A stretch of DNA of 64,000 nucleotides from positions 54,631,220 to 54,695,219 of the forward strand of contig CM035232.1 in assembly GCA_020226215.1 (NCBI GenBank). The letters run 5' to 3'. Each line of letters starts with the position of its first letter. Position 1 is the first letter of the stretch. The position numbers were made by a program, and so were the translations under genes. The notes under the pieces were generated by a model, which was not told the DNA's origin, ran no database searches, and saw nothing but the letters and a program-made list of their open reading frames with translations. Below, in pieces: positions 34,977-47,884 of the stretch. Origin of the DNA: Sindora glabra. Taxonomy: Eukaryota > Streptophyta > Magnoliopsida > Fabales > Fabaceae.

Positions 34977-36507
34977 ATGGGTTTTCCCAGAAAATCCCTG
35001 TTCCTCCTTTTCTTCCTAATTTTCTTCACAAATCCTGAGCCATTCCAGCTTGCAGAATCTGCATCTTCAGATTACACAACTCTGGTCTACAAGGGCTGCT
35101 CAAAGGAATCATTTTCAGATCCAAATGGGGTATACTCACAGTCTCTCTCAGCTCTTTTTGGGTCTTTAGTTTCACAATCCACCAAATACAAATTCTACAA
35201 AGCCACTTCTGGAAGTGGCCAAACCTCCGTAACTGGCCTTTTTCAATGTAGAGGAGATCTCACAAATTCTGATTGCTATAACTGTGTTAGCAGACTCCCG
35301 GTATTATCTGATAAACTGTGTGGGAAAACTGTGGCTGCAAGAGTTCAGCTTCTTGGTTGCTATATGCTTTATGAAATTTCTGGGTTTGCTCAAATTTCAG
35401 GAATGCAACTGCTTTATAAGACCTGTGGGGGCAAAAATGGGGCTAGAAGTGGTTTTGAGGAGAGAAGGGACACAGCATTTTCTGCGATGGAAAATGGGGT
35501 AATTAGTGGGCATGGATTTTACACAACTAGCTATCAGTCTATGTATGTGTTGGGGCAATGTGAGGGGGATGTTGGGGACTCAGATTGTGGTGAATGTGTG
35601 AAGAATGCTGTGCAGAGAGCTGAGGTTGAATGTGGGAGTTCTATTTCTGGCCAAATCTATTTGCATAAATGCTTCATTAGCTATAGCTATTACCCAAATG
35701 GGGTTCCTGGGAGGTCATCTTCATCTTCAGAAACATCATCTTCATACTCTTCATCTCCCTCAGGTAACACTCAGAATAACCCATAACAGGGGAAAAAAAG
35801 GAAAAAGGTCTGTTGAATTATAAAGTTCCAACCTTTAATTGTTTATTAGATTTGGAATAGGCTGTGTTTATCTGTTTTTTTTTTCAAATTAGTATTATTT
35901 TGCTTGCACAAGTCTTAATCTTTCACACTTACACACCTACCTAATTCCATCTGAATCAAACTTTACCTCACTTGTGTGATTCAAACTTAGCCACACTTGT
36001 GCACATGACATATCTAAATCGAATTGACCCCAGATATGCAATTACGATACAGACCGAGCCACACTTATTCACAATTAAACATGAAACAATCTAAATCATA
36101 CTGATCCTAAAGCGCAATTCGGATTGATCCATATGTGCAAATGTATAAATTAGTATCAGCAAGGGTCTTATTTTACTCAATCTGATATTTTAACAGTGAT
36201 ATTGTTTAGAACGAAGGTGTTATTATGCTTGATGTGATATCTTAACAATAATGTGAAATGTGAACTGTGGCCAATCATTGGAATAACAGGGCAAAATACT
36301 GGGAAGACAGTGGCTATAATATTAGGGGGGGCAGCTGGAGTGGCATTTTTGGTTATATGCTTGCTGTTTGCTAGGAATCTGATGAAGAAACGTGATGATG
36401 GTATGAGCAGTATATCAAGAAGCAGATGAGTCATTTCATGTCTCTGTTGCTTGATTTATACTCATCCTAATTGCAACTTCAATAATCATTTTTGTGCAGA
36501 TTATTGA
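34977..36507 (+). CDS. Plasmodesmata-located protein (two DUF26 modules, PDLP2/PDLP3-like)
   Basis: Three exons: 34977-35763, 36290-36400 and 36500-36507; donors GTAACA and GTATGA, acceptors AACAG and GCAG, both introns phase 1. The spliced product has 301 residues, the usual length for PDLPs. Residues 1 to about 28 are a signal peptide. The two DUF26 modules carry C-X8-C-X2-C at C91/C100/C103 and C195/C204/C207, with further cysteines (41, 115, 128, 150, 219, 232). A Ser-rich linker (247-262) leads to a single membrane span (about 270-290) and a short basic-acidic tail ending K-K-R-D-D-D-Y. PDLPs are type I membrane proteins at plasmodesmata, where family members promote callose deposition and limit cell-to-cell movement; the ectodomain faces the wall. 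There is no kinase domain, which excludes the CRK receptor kinases. Family assignment is firm; the member number is inferred from the tail and linker and is not certain. No disablement seen. Confidence 0.93.
35764..36289 (+). other. Intron 1 of the PDLP gene
   Basis: 526 bp from GTAACA to AACAG. Read through, translation stops at 35784-35786 after seven extra codons beginning with G, before the membrane span. A sequence resembling the true acceptor region (AATAACCCATAACAGGGG) occurs just inside the intron at about 35774-35791. Confidence 0.85.
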
Positions 36508-36910
36508 CAGCAGAAGATGGAGTCTGAGAAGGGCAAAATTCTTTACTTGTGGCGCATTCTTTCTACACATTTTGAGGGAATTTTCTGGTAAATAGACTCT
36601 GCAGATAGGGAAAGAATCTGAGAGGGGTAAACGTGGAAAGTGCAAACTGCTCCTAATTCTTGTAGTTAGGTAATTTGATGGAAAGAAAAGCATAATTAGA
36701 AAAGAAAATTGAGTAGGAAAATTTTCTTTAACTGGCGTGAAAATTGCCCAGACGGATGGGTGTCTCTGAATTTTGACCCTTAATGGAAATTTTGGGGCCA
36801 TGTGGGGGTTCATCTTTTTCTCTCTCCTCTCCTTTCCCTCATTTTCTTTGTGCTTTTTGAAAAGTCGAAATATCTCTCCATATGAGGGTGATGCATGCAT
36901 ATAAAGACAC
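36508..36910 (+). other. Probable 3' UTR of the PDLP gene
   Basis: Composition stays gene-like until about 36900 and then falls into AT-rich DNA. A long minus-strand frame over this stretch (36900-36436) has no domain and is attributed to its relatively low AT content. No clear AATAAA signal was found. Confidence 0.4.
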
Positions 36911-39900
36911 TAAGGTTTTTGTATTGCTTGATTTGATCGGACAATGACTGTTGAAGTGAATATCAATTTGGTAGACATATTATATTAGTATCAATCAAAA
37001 CCCTTATTAATTTCATGGACAATTCTACAATATCCTGATTAAAAATTTGGATACCGTCATCCTGTTTCCATGATAAGATAAAAATTATATGATTTTGAAG
37101 ATATGATTTTGATAATGTTAAAATGAATGATTAAGATAAAATGATAAGAGATTTATCAAATAAATAAAATATTTATGATCATGTTTATATTTATAATTTT
37201 AAATTTAGTATAGAGTTAATAATTTAAGTAAATTGTTAATGTTGAGTTATATGGAGGGCTTTAATTCACCCTCTCATTATGTATAATTCCATGATTATAT
37301 TACAAAATCAATTCATTTGTAAATATATCAAAATTTAAGCCCATTGACATTTTATATTTGACTTTTTTTGTATATATTATTTGACATTACTTTATATGAA
37401 GTTGAAAATACTTTTAAGTAGTTAATGAAAAATTAGCATTAAAAGATAACATGTGATCTATTTGAAATACAAAATGAGTTTAAAAAAATGTAATTTCTCA
37501 TATTTTAAAATTATTCCTTTAATTTTTTCTTTTAACTATATTTCACTCATAAATAAATCATAAAAAATTATAAATTATTATTAAAATAAATTCAATCTTT
37601 TAAAGCCATTCAAAAAATCATACAATTTAAAATAATTATTTAATATTATTTTTATAAATTTCTTAAACTAGAATCATAAATTCCATATTTCTATTTATTT
37701 TCTATTGACTTCGCCTACCAATCCCATAATTCAAGGTAATTAACTGCTGTTACTTTTTTTAGATTCATTAAACTATAAAAAAATTCATAAATTTCATGTT
37801 TTAATTTCTTTTCTGTAAATTTCATTTATCTATCAAAATTATAATATAAAATTTATCATATAAATACAATAATTTATGAAAGAGGAATGAATTTAAAATA
37901 TTTTTTTAAATCTTTTCTTATTTTGAACTCTGTTTATTTATGATAATATATGTTGAATAATATATTTAATATCTTATTTATTATTTGAAAGCATATTTAA
38001 ATAATTTGTAATTTATTTTTAATTGAAAATTCTTATTTGAGATATCATTGTTATTATTTAAATTTTGTTTAAGCTCGAATAAGAAAATAAGAATTGTGGT
38101 TAGATTTTTCTGGTCGTGTATCCATGAAATTAAAATAAAAATACTGAACTGATGTTATTATTCAACTAACTATTGAATAAAGTTATGAGTTTATATTTCA
38201 TAATATATTGTTTTCAACCTGACTAAATAACGTATCTAATTTAAAATTTTTTCTTTTTCAATTTTTTTGAATTTAATTTATGTAACAACATACTTAATTT
38301 TTTTCGTTTAAATAATCAATATTTCATTTTATTATTTGAAAGCTTTATTTGATATATTATTATCATTTAAATTTTTTCCAAACCAAATAAAAAAGAATAA
38401 GAGGTAGAATTGGATTTTTCTTGATTGCATTTCTATAGAATTAATATAAAATTACTTAAACTAATTAATGAAGTATGAAAAAAACTAAAAAAGGGGGAAA
38501 TATAATTGCTTGATGAGTATGTGTAAAATTAAAAATATAAATAAATTTATTAACTGATTGCCTTGTGTCGTAATTTGATTTATTTAATTATTTACCTATA
38601 ACACACGTTATGTATTAATTAGTTGATCAATTAACATATGCATACATTGACTTTTACACTAGGTATGAAAAAATTATCCTAATTTTATTTATATCGATTT
38701 TATCCTTAACATATCTTTTACATTAATTTTAATCTTTATAGATTATAAATTGATTAATTTAGTACTCTATTGATATTTTCATTAATGGAATAATGACTAT
38801 ACAAGTAAAAAGACAAATGATAAATAAGTATAGAGATGGAAGTATATTAGGTCAAATTAAATTTTACTTAATATAGGTCAAGCTTACGTAAAGAGCAATT
38901 GACTTAGTTTAACTTATTAATCTGTAGTAAACTTAAAATCTAGCCTAATCCAACTCATATATAATTTTTTTTAAAAATTTTACCTGACTTATTAGTTTAC
39001 ATAAATCTATTAATAATCAATAAATATTCCTCAAATTTACTATTAGAAATAGAATTAAATTGAGTTAAATTAAATTTTGATATTATCAAATATAACTTAA
39101 CTAACATAGAAATTTGTTCGAGTTTAAACTAATGATAATATTTTAATTTCAATTTGCCTTAACTAAAAGTTCAAAGTTTAATTGAATTTGAACCTAATTT
39201 GATTCCAAAATAAATATAAATATCACAATGATAATTTTAAATTAATTATTTAAGTAATTATAATATAAGCTAAAATTAAAAGAATGAGAACATGTTAAAA
39301 TTTTTTAGACAATTTTCAAAATATATATGAAATATTTTTTAAATATTATATATAATTTTATTTAATATATAAAAATATGGGTCAATCTAATAGACTAATA
39401 AGTTAGACTCTAAATAATAAGGATTAACTTATTTTGTAAAATAAGTAAAAAATTTGTTCCAATCTAGTTTTATTTTATAAATAAACTAGGATAGGTTAGA
39501 AAATATATTAGACTTTTAAGGACCTATAGGTCAATGATCTAGTTCCACCCATAAATAAATAAAGATGTGAAGGATGAAATTGATAATAAAAATTTGGGAG
39601 TGATTGAATTGATATAATTTTTATTTTCAAAAAATATAAAATAAAAATAATTAAAAATTAAAAATAAATTTAATTTATAATAATTTAAATATTAATTTAT
39701 TTTTGCAAATTTAAATTTGCATTTTTTATTTACATGTAACTCCACTAATAAATTTTTTTATATTTAAAACTAATTACTAAAAATTTGCTTATGTATAATA
39801 ATTAAAACTAAAATATTTTTAGTTTACTAAAATTATGATTTATACGAATATTTTTTTAAGTAATTCAATTTTTTAAAATAATTTTTTACAAAATTAAAAA

Positions 39901-42093
39901 AATTTAAAAAGATGTAACACTTTTACTCTTTTTTCATAATGACTTAGCTAATAATAATATTAAGAAAAAATTATAGTTTATTCATATATGATTTCGCCGA
40001 TTTCACTTAGTTCATCTTTGATTTCAAGCATTATAATGTGTCCATATGTATCTTCTGCTATTAATATTTTCCCACTCAAACCTTTTTTATCAAATTTTTT
40101 ATGAAAAACTTTATAATAGTGGGTAAAGTATAATTTATTTTCTTATATTTATGTAAATTAATATTCAAAAATTTTAATAGTGGCTAAAATATATTAATAG
40201 TATTCCTTTATTTTAATAACACACCTTAAATGAGAAAAAATTATTATAATATAAAGCATGGATAAAAAAGCCAACTAAATTTTTTAATATTTATAGATAA
40301 AAAAATTTGAATACTCTATTATCGATAATTTTTCAAAGCATATAACAATAACATATAATTTACAATAATAACCAAGGAAACAATGCTAACATATTTTTCT
40401 AATCCTAATTGAGATTTGAATATCAATTTCACATAAATACAAAAAAGTTATAATTTACTTCCTTATCATTTTCCTCGAATGTACTTACCTCATTTGCTAT
40501 AGAATATTCTATTTAAAATTGGATGGAAAAAAAAAAAGGCAGAGATGAACAAAATATTAACATTAGAAAGTGCAGTGGGCTAACCGTAATGCTTGAGAAA
40601 ACATGGGAAAACAAATTAGCAAAATAGCTCATGAATAAAGTGTAATTTTAATGATGATGATGAATAGAAAATTCTAGTTCTATTCAAATGAATTTGTGTT
40701 ACATCATTATTTAATTTTTATTATAAATTGATATTTAAATTATTACATTTAATTTTTCTTTTGTTTATAATGTCTATTTTAGTCCTCACAAAAGTAGGTT
40801 ATATTATTTGATTTTCCACAATTTTTTATTATTAATTTTTCCCTCACCATATATTTTTATTTTGTTTTAGCCTTTCTATATATGAAATCATTAATTCATT
40901 AATGGAATTATTGCTGAAGGGAGTAAAATAATTAATTTATTATCTATAACAGATAAAATTAATATAAAATATTTGCACGCAATTGAATTGATAAAATTGA
41001 CATAAATCATGGACTAAAATGATGTTTCAGTCTATTAATATTAGTAGATGTGTAAAGATTCGTATCAATTTATATTTTTATAACCTTTCTATTTTTATTA
41101 AATGTTTTAATTTTTATAAAAATTAAAGAATTTTTGGGAGTCTTTTAAATAAAATTTTAAATTATAAAGTTATAATAGTTAATATATTTATTATCCAATT
41201 TATTTGTATTTATAGACAATTATAAATTTTATATAAAAATTATATTTTTTATATAAAGAACTGGGGAGAGTGCAGAAAATGTTGTCACTGTATTTGGAGT
41301 TTGCCTCTTTTGGTAACCTGGAAAAGCCCCTTTAGATTTAATTTAGAAACAAAGAAAGTATGTTGACAAACCAAAGGACAAAATGCCAAAAAAAGAAGTT
41401 TATTATCATACATATATTGACAAAAAAAAAAAAGGTCTTTTGAAGTTCGCCAGGAACAAAAAATATTGACAATTGTCAATATATTGAAAAACTTCAGAAG
41501 ACTATTTATAGGTTTTAAAACTTTTAAAAAGTTATGTAATATCAAATTATTTAGAGAGTTTATTTGTATTTTTTTAAATTAAAAATATCCTTGAGCCGTT
41601 TAGTTTTTTTATTATGATACTAAAAATAATTAAATTACTAAACCATACATAGATATCAAATTTTGAATATAACAGAAAATATAATTTTAAAAAAAGATGA
41701 CACCGACCTTGAGTTGTTTATATTTGTTTGGCAAAGATTTAATTTGCTATGGACTTAATATTTGAGGATTCAAATAATTCATCAAAGACTTGAGTAACTT
41801 GTTTTAATAAAACATTCTTTTATAAAAATATAGTTATAAATTATTAAGATAATAAAAAAATATTCTATATGTTTCATACTAAATATATAGAGTTTGGTAT
41901 AATTCGACTTTCTTCTCTTTCTTTAAAGAGAAAATTATCTTTCTCTATTATTATAATTTTAACTATCATCTTTTTTAGTAATAAAATATAAGGATAATAT
42001 ATTACTTTTTCATCCATATAAGAACATATAAAAAATTTATAAAAAATAAATAAATCCTTCCATGCATTCATCTTTCACTCACAAGAAGAATGA
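36911..42093. other. AT-rich intergenic DNA, about 5 kb
   Basis: No gene. Contains a diverged direct duplication at about 37925-38140 and 38270-38450 (shared TTATTTGAAAGC and TTAGA/TTGGATTTTTCT segments), and paired GGTCAA/TTGACC-type motifs near 38860-39560 that may be a worn MITE. The minus-strand frame at 41545-41285 lacks protein features. Confidence 0.4.
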
Positions 42094-42102
42094 TTACATA
42101 TA

Positions 42103-42470
42103 GGGCAAAATACACATAACTTCCTTAATGTATGACTTTCTATTAAATAACCTCCTTGAACATTCAAATTTCATAAATAACTCCTTTGAACTTTTTCAAA
42201 ATATGAAAAGATTAGATTAGCTAGAGCAACTGCTACTACCAAATTGTAGCTATTTTTTACTTTCTAATAGTTGCTAAGTGAATTAAAAAAAATGATGATG
42301 ATGGTTATAAATTGCTGCTAAGTAATATAGAAGCGCTGTTAAATTATTCTATCTATTTCTATAATGCTTTCATATTTGAAAAAGTTCAAGAAGATTATTT
42401 ATAAGATTTGAAAGTTCAAGTGGTTATTTGATAAAAGGCCATACTTTAGGGAATTATGTGTATTTTGCCC
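42103..42470. mobile_element. Mutator-type MITE with long TIRs and 9-bp target duplication
   Basis: The left end GGGCAAAATACACATAA and the right end (reverse complement of the 17 bases ending at 42470) are near-identical, and inverted similarity continues for about 110 bp on each side (TATTAAATAACC, TTGAAC-TTTTTCAAA). Flanks TTACATATA (42094-42102) and TTACATACA (42471-42479) match at 8 of 9 bases. Long TIRs plus a 9-bp duplication point to a Mutator-like parent. No coding capacity in 368 bp. Confidence 0.8.
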
Positions 42471-42479
42471 TTACATACA

Positions 42480-43647
42480 AGTGTATATTGCTTTACTTTT
42501 CATAAAATTACTCAACATACAGTTAAAAAAAGTTTATATTTAGTCAATTAATAGTATAAATTATTTTATATTATTAGTAAATGAAAAAACAAAAGCAATA
42601 TAAAAATTTTGATTGCAAAAAAAATTTAATAATTTTTTTATTGATATTACAATATATAAGTGGTTGATAATACAAAAATAATTTACATTGACTTAAGTAA
42701 ATTTAAATCCAAAAAAATAATACGCTTACCTTACATTATTTGTCAAGTAAAATGAATAGTAAATTATAATATAGTTTTTAATTTGTATATTTATTTTTTA
42801 TTTATATTTAGTGTATTCCTATAAATTTTTTATCATATATAAAACTAGTCCCTATCCAAAGTGACAAAAGGAGATAGTAAATTCATCTCAACAAAGGTGT
42901 CTACAAAGATTAAATTCAAGATTTGTTATTAAGTTTGAAATGTCTTGAGACTCAACCTATTATTGTTACTAACAATTCTATAATTTAATAAATATATTTA
43001 TCATAAAAAAGAGAGATAATGAGTGAAATTAATTTAGATATTATAAATTAATATTTTTTATTAAAATTATTAATTTTTTATTATTTTATTATCATTAAAT
43101 TAATAATATAATTTTTTATTCAAATAAAAAATTGGAAGATGCTAACCTCCACATGCATATATGGAGGTTAGCAATCCCTTGTATGAAATTGCTAACATTT
43201 ACTTTCATATGTACAATGTAGCAAACTTTATACTTTCATTTGAACAAAAATGTTATGTTACTAATTTAATAACAATAACATAATAAATAACATTTAAGTG
43301 AAAAATATAAAATTAAAAATTTAAGTTAATTCCACCATTTTTTTCATTTCTATGATAAATATATTAATTAATTGAAATAGTTATCAGTAGTGGCAAAATT
43401 GATTTTAATATTCATTATTATTTTATTTTTGATAAATTAGTAGATACAAATCATATTTAGCAATTAGTTTATTATATTTGCAATGAATTGATTCAATTAG
43501 CTGATAATTAATAGTATTAATTATTTTAATTAATCGATAATATTAACTATTTAAATAAATATATTTATTAAAATTAAACATTTATTATTAATTATTTATA
43601 TATAAAATGACATATATAAATATAAGTATATTTTATAATTTATTTAA

Positions 43648-43652
<5 letters not shown>
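42480..43652. other. AT-rich intergenic DNA with one perfect hairpin
   Basis: No gene. At 43140-43173 a 12-bp perfect stem (TGCTAACCTCCA / TGGAGGTTAGCA) encloses a 10-base loop; it is the only GC-rich patch nearby. Confidence 0.45.
43140..43173. repeat. Perfect 12-bp inverted repeat
   Basis: TGCTAACCTCCA is followed after 10 bases by its exact reverse complement. Too short for a miRNA precursor and without a T-run, so its role, if any, is unknown. Confidence 0.9.

Positions 43653-43679
<27 letters not shown>
43653..43679. repeat. (TG)n microsatellite
   Basis: About 13 TG dinucleotides. Confidence 0.95.
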
Positions 43680-44051
43680 ATTATGTGTCTAAATTAATCT
43701 TTTACTTTTTTTGTTTTTATGCAAAAAGGATTTAAATTCATTAAGCAATTATATAACAAATTTTTTTAACATATTATAACAATTATTTTATTAAAATGTT
43801 AATTTTGTTATGTGAATTTAAATAATAAAAATTTAAATAATTATTTATTATTTATAAAGAACTGTTTCATTTTAGTGTATATCAAGTTTGTTTATGTTTA
43901 GCTAAGAATATGTAATAGCATAGTAATTAAATACAAGGTAATGCACTTTTAATAAAATAATGAATGAAAAGGAATATTATTATTATATAATTTAAAGATA
44001 TTTTTTTTATATATATATATTTAATAAATCAGTTATTTGATATAAATGTGG

Positions 44052-44052
<1 letters not shown>

Positions 44053-44133
<81 letters not shown>
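44053..44133. repeat. Compound (AT)n(AG)n microsatellite
   Basis: About 20 AT units pass directly into about 19 AG units. Confidence 0.97.
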
Positions 44134-44136
<3 letters not shown>

Positions 44137-44329
44137 GGGAAGGAAGAGAAAGAAAGAACATATTAAGTAAGATGAGTGAACTGTAATTATCAAATTTAAA
44201 ATTAAAATATAAAATTATATAATTTTTAAGTGATTATATAATCTTTAATTATGTGTTAATCCTAATTAGAATTTACTCATTTTTCTCACATAAAAAATAT
44301 TTATTTCATTTGATATATCCTCTCTCTCT

Positions 44330-44390
44330 CTCCCTCTTTATATATATACACACACTAGAGTTTTATCCGTGCTTTGCATAGATATTCATT
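44330..44390 (+). mobile_element. Helitron-like terminal motif (possible)
   Basis: TATATATACACACACTAGAG is followed by TTTTATCCGTGCTTTGCATAG, which resembles the CTAG-TTTTACCCGTGC-TTGCACGG signature found near the 5' ends of many plant Helitrons. A possible partner 3' end is at 49348-49352. Decay makes this uncertain. Confidence 0.3.
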
Positions 44391-45829
44391 ATTTTTTAAT
44401 TATTAATAAAAATTAATATATATAATAAAAGAAAAAATTATAAACATCAAATTAAAGAAGAATTAAGAATTAGGAAATGCAAGAATTAAGGAAGTGAAAG
44501 AAATCACCAAATATAGAGGGAACATTTATAGAAAGAAAGCAGTAAATATAAGCATAAGATTTGTTGTAGAAAATGCAAGAAATTAAGAAAATTTCTTTCC
44601 CTCAATCAATGAATCAGTAAAATTAAAACAAAAAAGAAGTCTCAAGCTAGCGAGTGGAATGCACTCCCTCACAATGATAAAGTATTGATTTCTCTGAAAG
44701 TAAGTAGAGTGCACACCTTAATCAGAAAAAATATTATTAAATAAATATATATAGTACTTAAAATGAAGTCAAGATAGGATAAAATTAAAATTTACCAAAA
44801 ACTTAAGCCATCTTAAATTTTCAAGATGTTAAATATTAATTTTTTTAAATGTAAAGAAAACCAAAAAAAAAAAAAAAACTTCTAAGTGGATTAGGAACCC
44901 AAACACGACTTTGGATTCCCCTCGCTCAAAACACATCTAGGCCGCATTTTCTCCGCCGGAGCGATGTCCTATTTTGAATTCTCAATTTCTCACGCAAGTT
45001 CTGCTATTTGTATCAAGGCAAAAGTCAAGATTTTTTTAAACATACATGTTGGCCAACTTGATTAGTACACGTTATGTTATTGTTTAATAATACGTCCGAA
45101 AAAGGGTGAGTAAACATTGGCCGAGCTTAGTTAATATTTTTTGTTGAAATTAGAAATAGTTTCAATATATAAAAAATTTAAATTATTATATAATTTTTAA
45201 TATTTTATGCATTGTTAAATATTTTAAATATAATTTCATCATTAATTGATAAAAAATCTAGAATTATAAGAAATTAAATTAAAATATATTAAAAATTACT
45301 TGCATTTAAAATTCATCTCTTTTACTCCTGCAAAAACTTAGAGTCATCAATAAATTATCTTATGATGAATAGTCAATTTTTAATTAAGTTATTATCTTCT
45401 TTATCTCTAATATTCATCTTAAAAAAATTATCAATTACCTTACTTTTTATCATAAAAAAATTAATTAATTAAATATATATCAAATTAACTTGCATAAATA
45501 TTAAAATAAGATGAAATAATATAATAAAGTTTTGCAAACAAAAAAATCCAAATATAACTATTTACTATGTATGTATATAAGTTTTAATATAAAAGACAAT
45601 TCAAGGAAGTTATTTAACTAATTTCACAATTAGAAGTTTTGTTAAGTAATTTGAAATTTATAAAATTAGAATCCTATTAAAACACAAATACTTAGAATTC
45701 TCAGTTATCGTTGTTATAGTAAAAAAAAAAAATAGCATATTAGGTTAAAAAAGTAAGAGAATGACACTGAGACACGTAAAATCCAAGAATTGGTAATAAC
45801 GAAAAAGAATGAAACTATTTAATATTTTT
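44391..45829. other. AT-rich intergenic DNA with a GC-rich pocket
   Basis: A pocket at about 44885-45010 contains CTCCG-C-CGGAG and reads unlike its flanks, but matches nothing I recognise. No gene. Confidence 0.4.
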
Positions 45830-46294
45830 ATATTATATATTAGCAATAATATTTCTCATATCTGATTATGATAAGTATTATTTTTATAATTCATTACATA
45901 TTAATTTATTATTTTTTAATTAAAAAGTTAAATTATTTTTCTTCTCCACTTGAAAATTAAATTATAAAATAGAAAAATAATTTTCTTATATTTATTAGTC
46001 ACCAATAATAAGTAATAATTTTTATATTTTTATATTATATATTAGTCATAATATTTCTTATCTCTTATTATGATAAATATCATTCTTATAATTCGCCACA
46101 TGTCAAATTATTATTTTTTCAATAAAAAGTTAATTTATCATTTTTTCTTCTTCACTTGAAAGATAAATTTTTTAAAAAATAATTTTTTTATATTTATTAG
46201 TCATCAACTATAATTAATAATGTATACCATTGATTGCTCCTTTCATTTGTCATTTTAATATCAATTCCCAATAAAATTTGAATTTGAATTTTTA

Positions 46295-46895
46295 TCCATT
46301 ATTAGAAATCATAACTACTTATTTATTTTGTTTTCATAGAAATATTTCTAAATTATATTTATGTTTTGCTTCTTTTTTCTCTCTCTCTGCCTTCAATTAT
46401 TTCAAAGTCATCATTTTATTTAATATAAGAGTCTTCATTTTCATTTTTAACATCTATAAATTCATAACTACTTAATTAATTCATTCTCATTAAAATTATC
46501 TTATTCTTATAAAAAACTTCTCAAATCATATTTAAGTGTTTCTTTTATCTCTCTATTTTTAATCAATTTAAAACCATTATTTTCCCTAAAATGAGAGTTT
46601 TTATTTTCATCCTTAATTCATTTTTATAGAAATATTTATAGATTATATTTATATTTTGCTTCTTTTATCTCTCTCCACCTTAATTGTTTCAAATTTATCA
46701 TTTTATTTGAGATAGGAGTTTTCATTTTCAATATTTATAAGTTTACAACTACCTAATTAGTTTATTCTTATAAAAAAAGTTCTCAAAATATATTTAAATT
46801 TTATTTCTTTTCTCTCTCTACTTTCAATAACTTCAAAGGTATTATTTTTCTTGAAATGGGAGTTTTTATTTTTATTTTCAATATCTGTAAGTATT
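46295..46895. repeat. Four-copy tandem repeat in the left arm, about 150 bp
   Basis: The pattern AACTACTTA-TT-ATT...TTATATTTA...TTTTGCTTCTTTTCTCTCT...TTCAAAG-TCATTATTTT...GAGTTTTCATTTTCA recurs four times with divergence (near 46310, 46462, 46620, 46740). The right arm holds two or three inverted equivalents at 52985-53330. Confidence 0.7.
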
Positions 46896-47884
46896 CTCTC
46901 TTATTACTTTCGATATTTTACAGTTATTTGATCTAAAGTTCCTATCATATAAATTTCTTTCTATGATATGTTTTACTTCTTTTTTATACTATTGTTATTG
47001 CGATTTAATTATCCTTTTTTCCTTTTTTATGAGTGCTTTACTTAGTTAGATTTTTGCTTTTCAGAAAAAAATTGTAATTATTCTCATTAGTTTAGTGGAT
47101 GCTTGATGTGTAAAATTGCAAGGGTATACATTTTTTATATAATTTATATAATTTATTTCATATGTTAAATTTTTTAACTATTTTACACTATTTAATAGAA
47201 AAGATACAATTTTGCATAATTTTAGAGAAAATTATGGAAGAAGAAGAATTACCATATAAATATATAAATTATTAGTTATGAAATTTACAAATTTGCTATT
47301 AACAATATATATAAATAGGTCATTTTTTATTACTTTAGATTTGTATGAAAATTTTGATATTAACAAATGCATTATTTTCTTTTTTGAAATTTAAAAGTCA
47401 TTTTATCTCTATTTTCATCTAATTTTATTTAAAAATTTTCTATTTTTTAATATTCATTTAATTTGATTATAAATTTTTTTATCCTTATTTTTATCTTATT
47501 TTACATCTAATTTAAAATTTGTAAACTTTAATTTATAATGCACTTTTTCTTTATCTTTATTCTATAAAATCACTATATACTTCCATAAACAAATGAACAA
47601 TCTCATTTGCATTCATTAAAGAAAGCTTGAATTTAATATCGAATAATATTTATTATTAAATACCTCAATAATTCATTTTTATTTAATAGTTTTTCACTGT
47701 AATAATTGTAAATTTATTTTTTAATTTTACAATCTAATTAATCATTTCCTTTTTTTTGTATTATGTTCCAAATAATTATATTATTTTTCTCATCTTTTTC
47801 CCCTATGTCCTTAATATATTTTTCTTAGACTTCGATTAGGGTAGATTAATTATTTTTTTAAAGATTTGTTATCCACCATATATT

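Noticed and set aside
36436..36900. Minus-strand open frame of 154 codons over the PDLP 3' region
   Set aside because: No domain, signal or homology that I can see; it lies antisense to a probable 3' UTR of moderate GC content, where long chance frames are expected.
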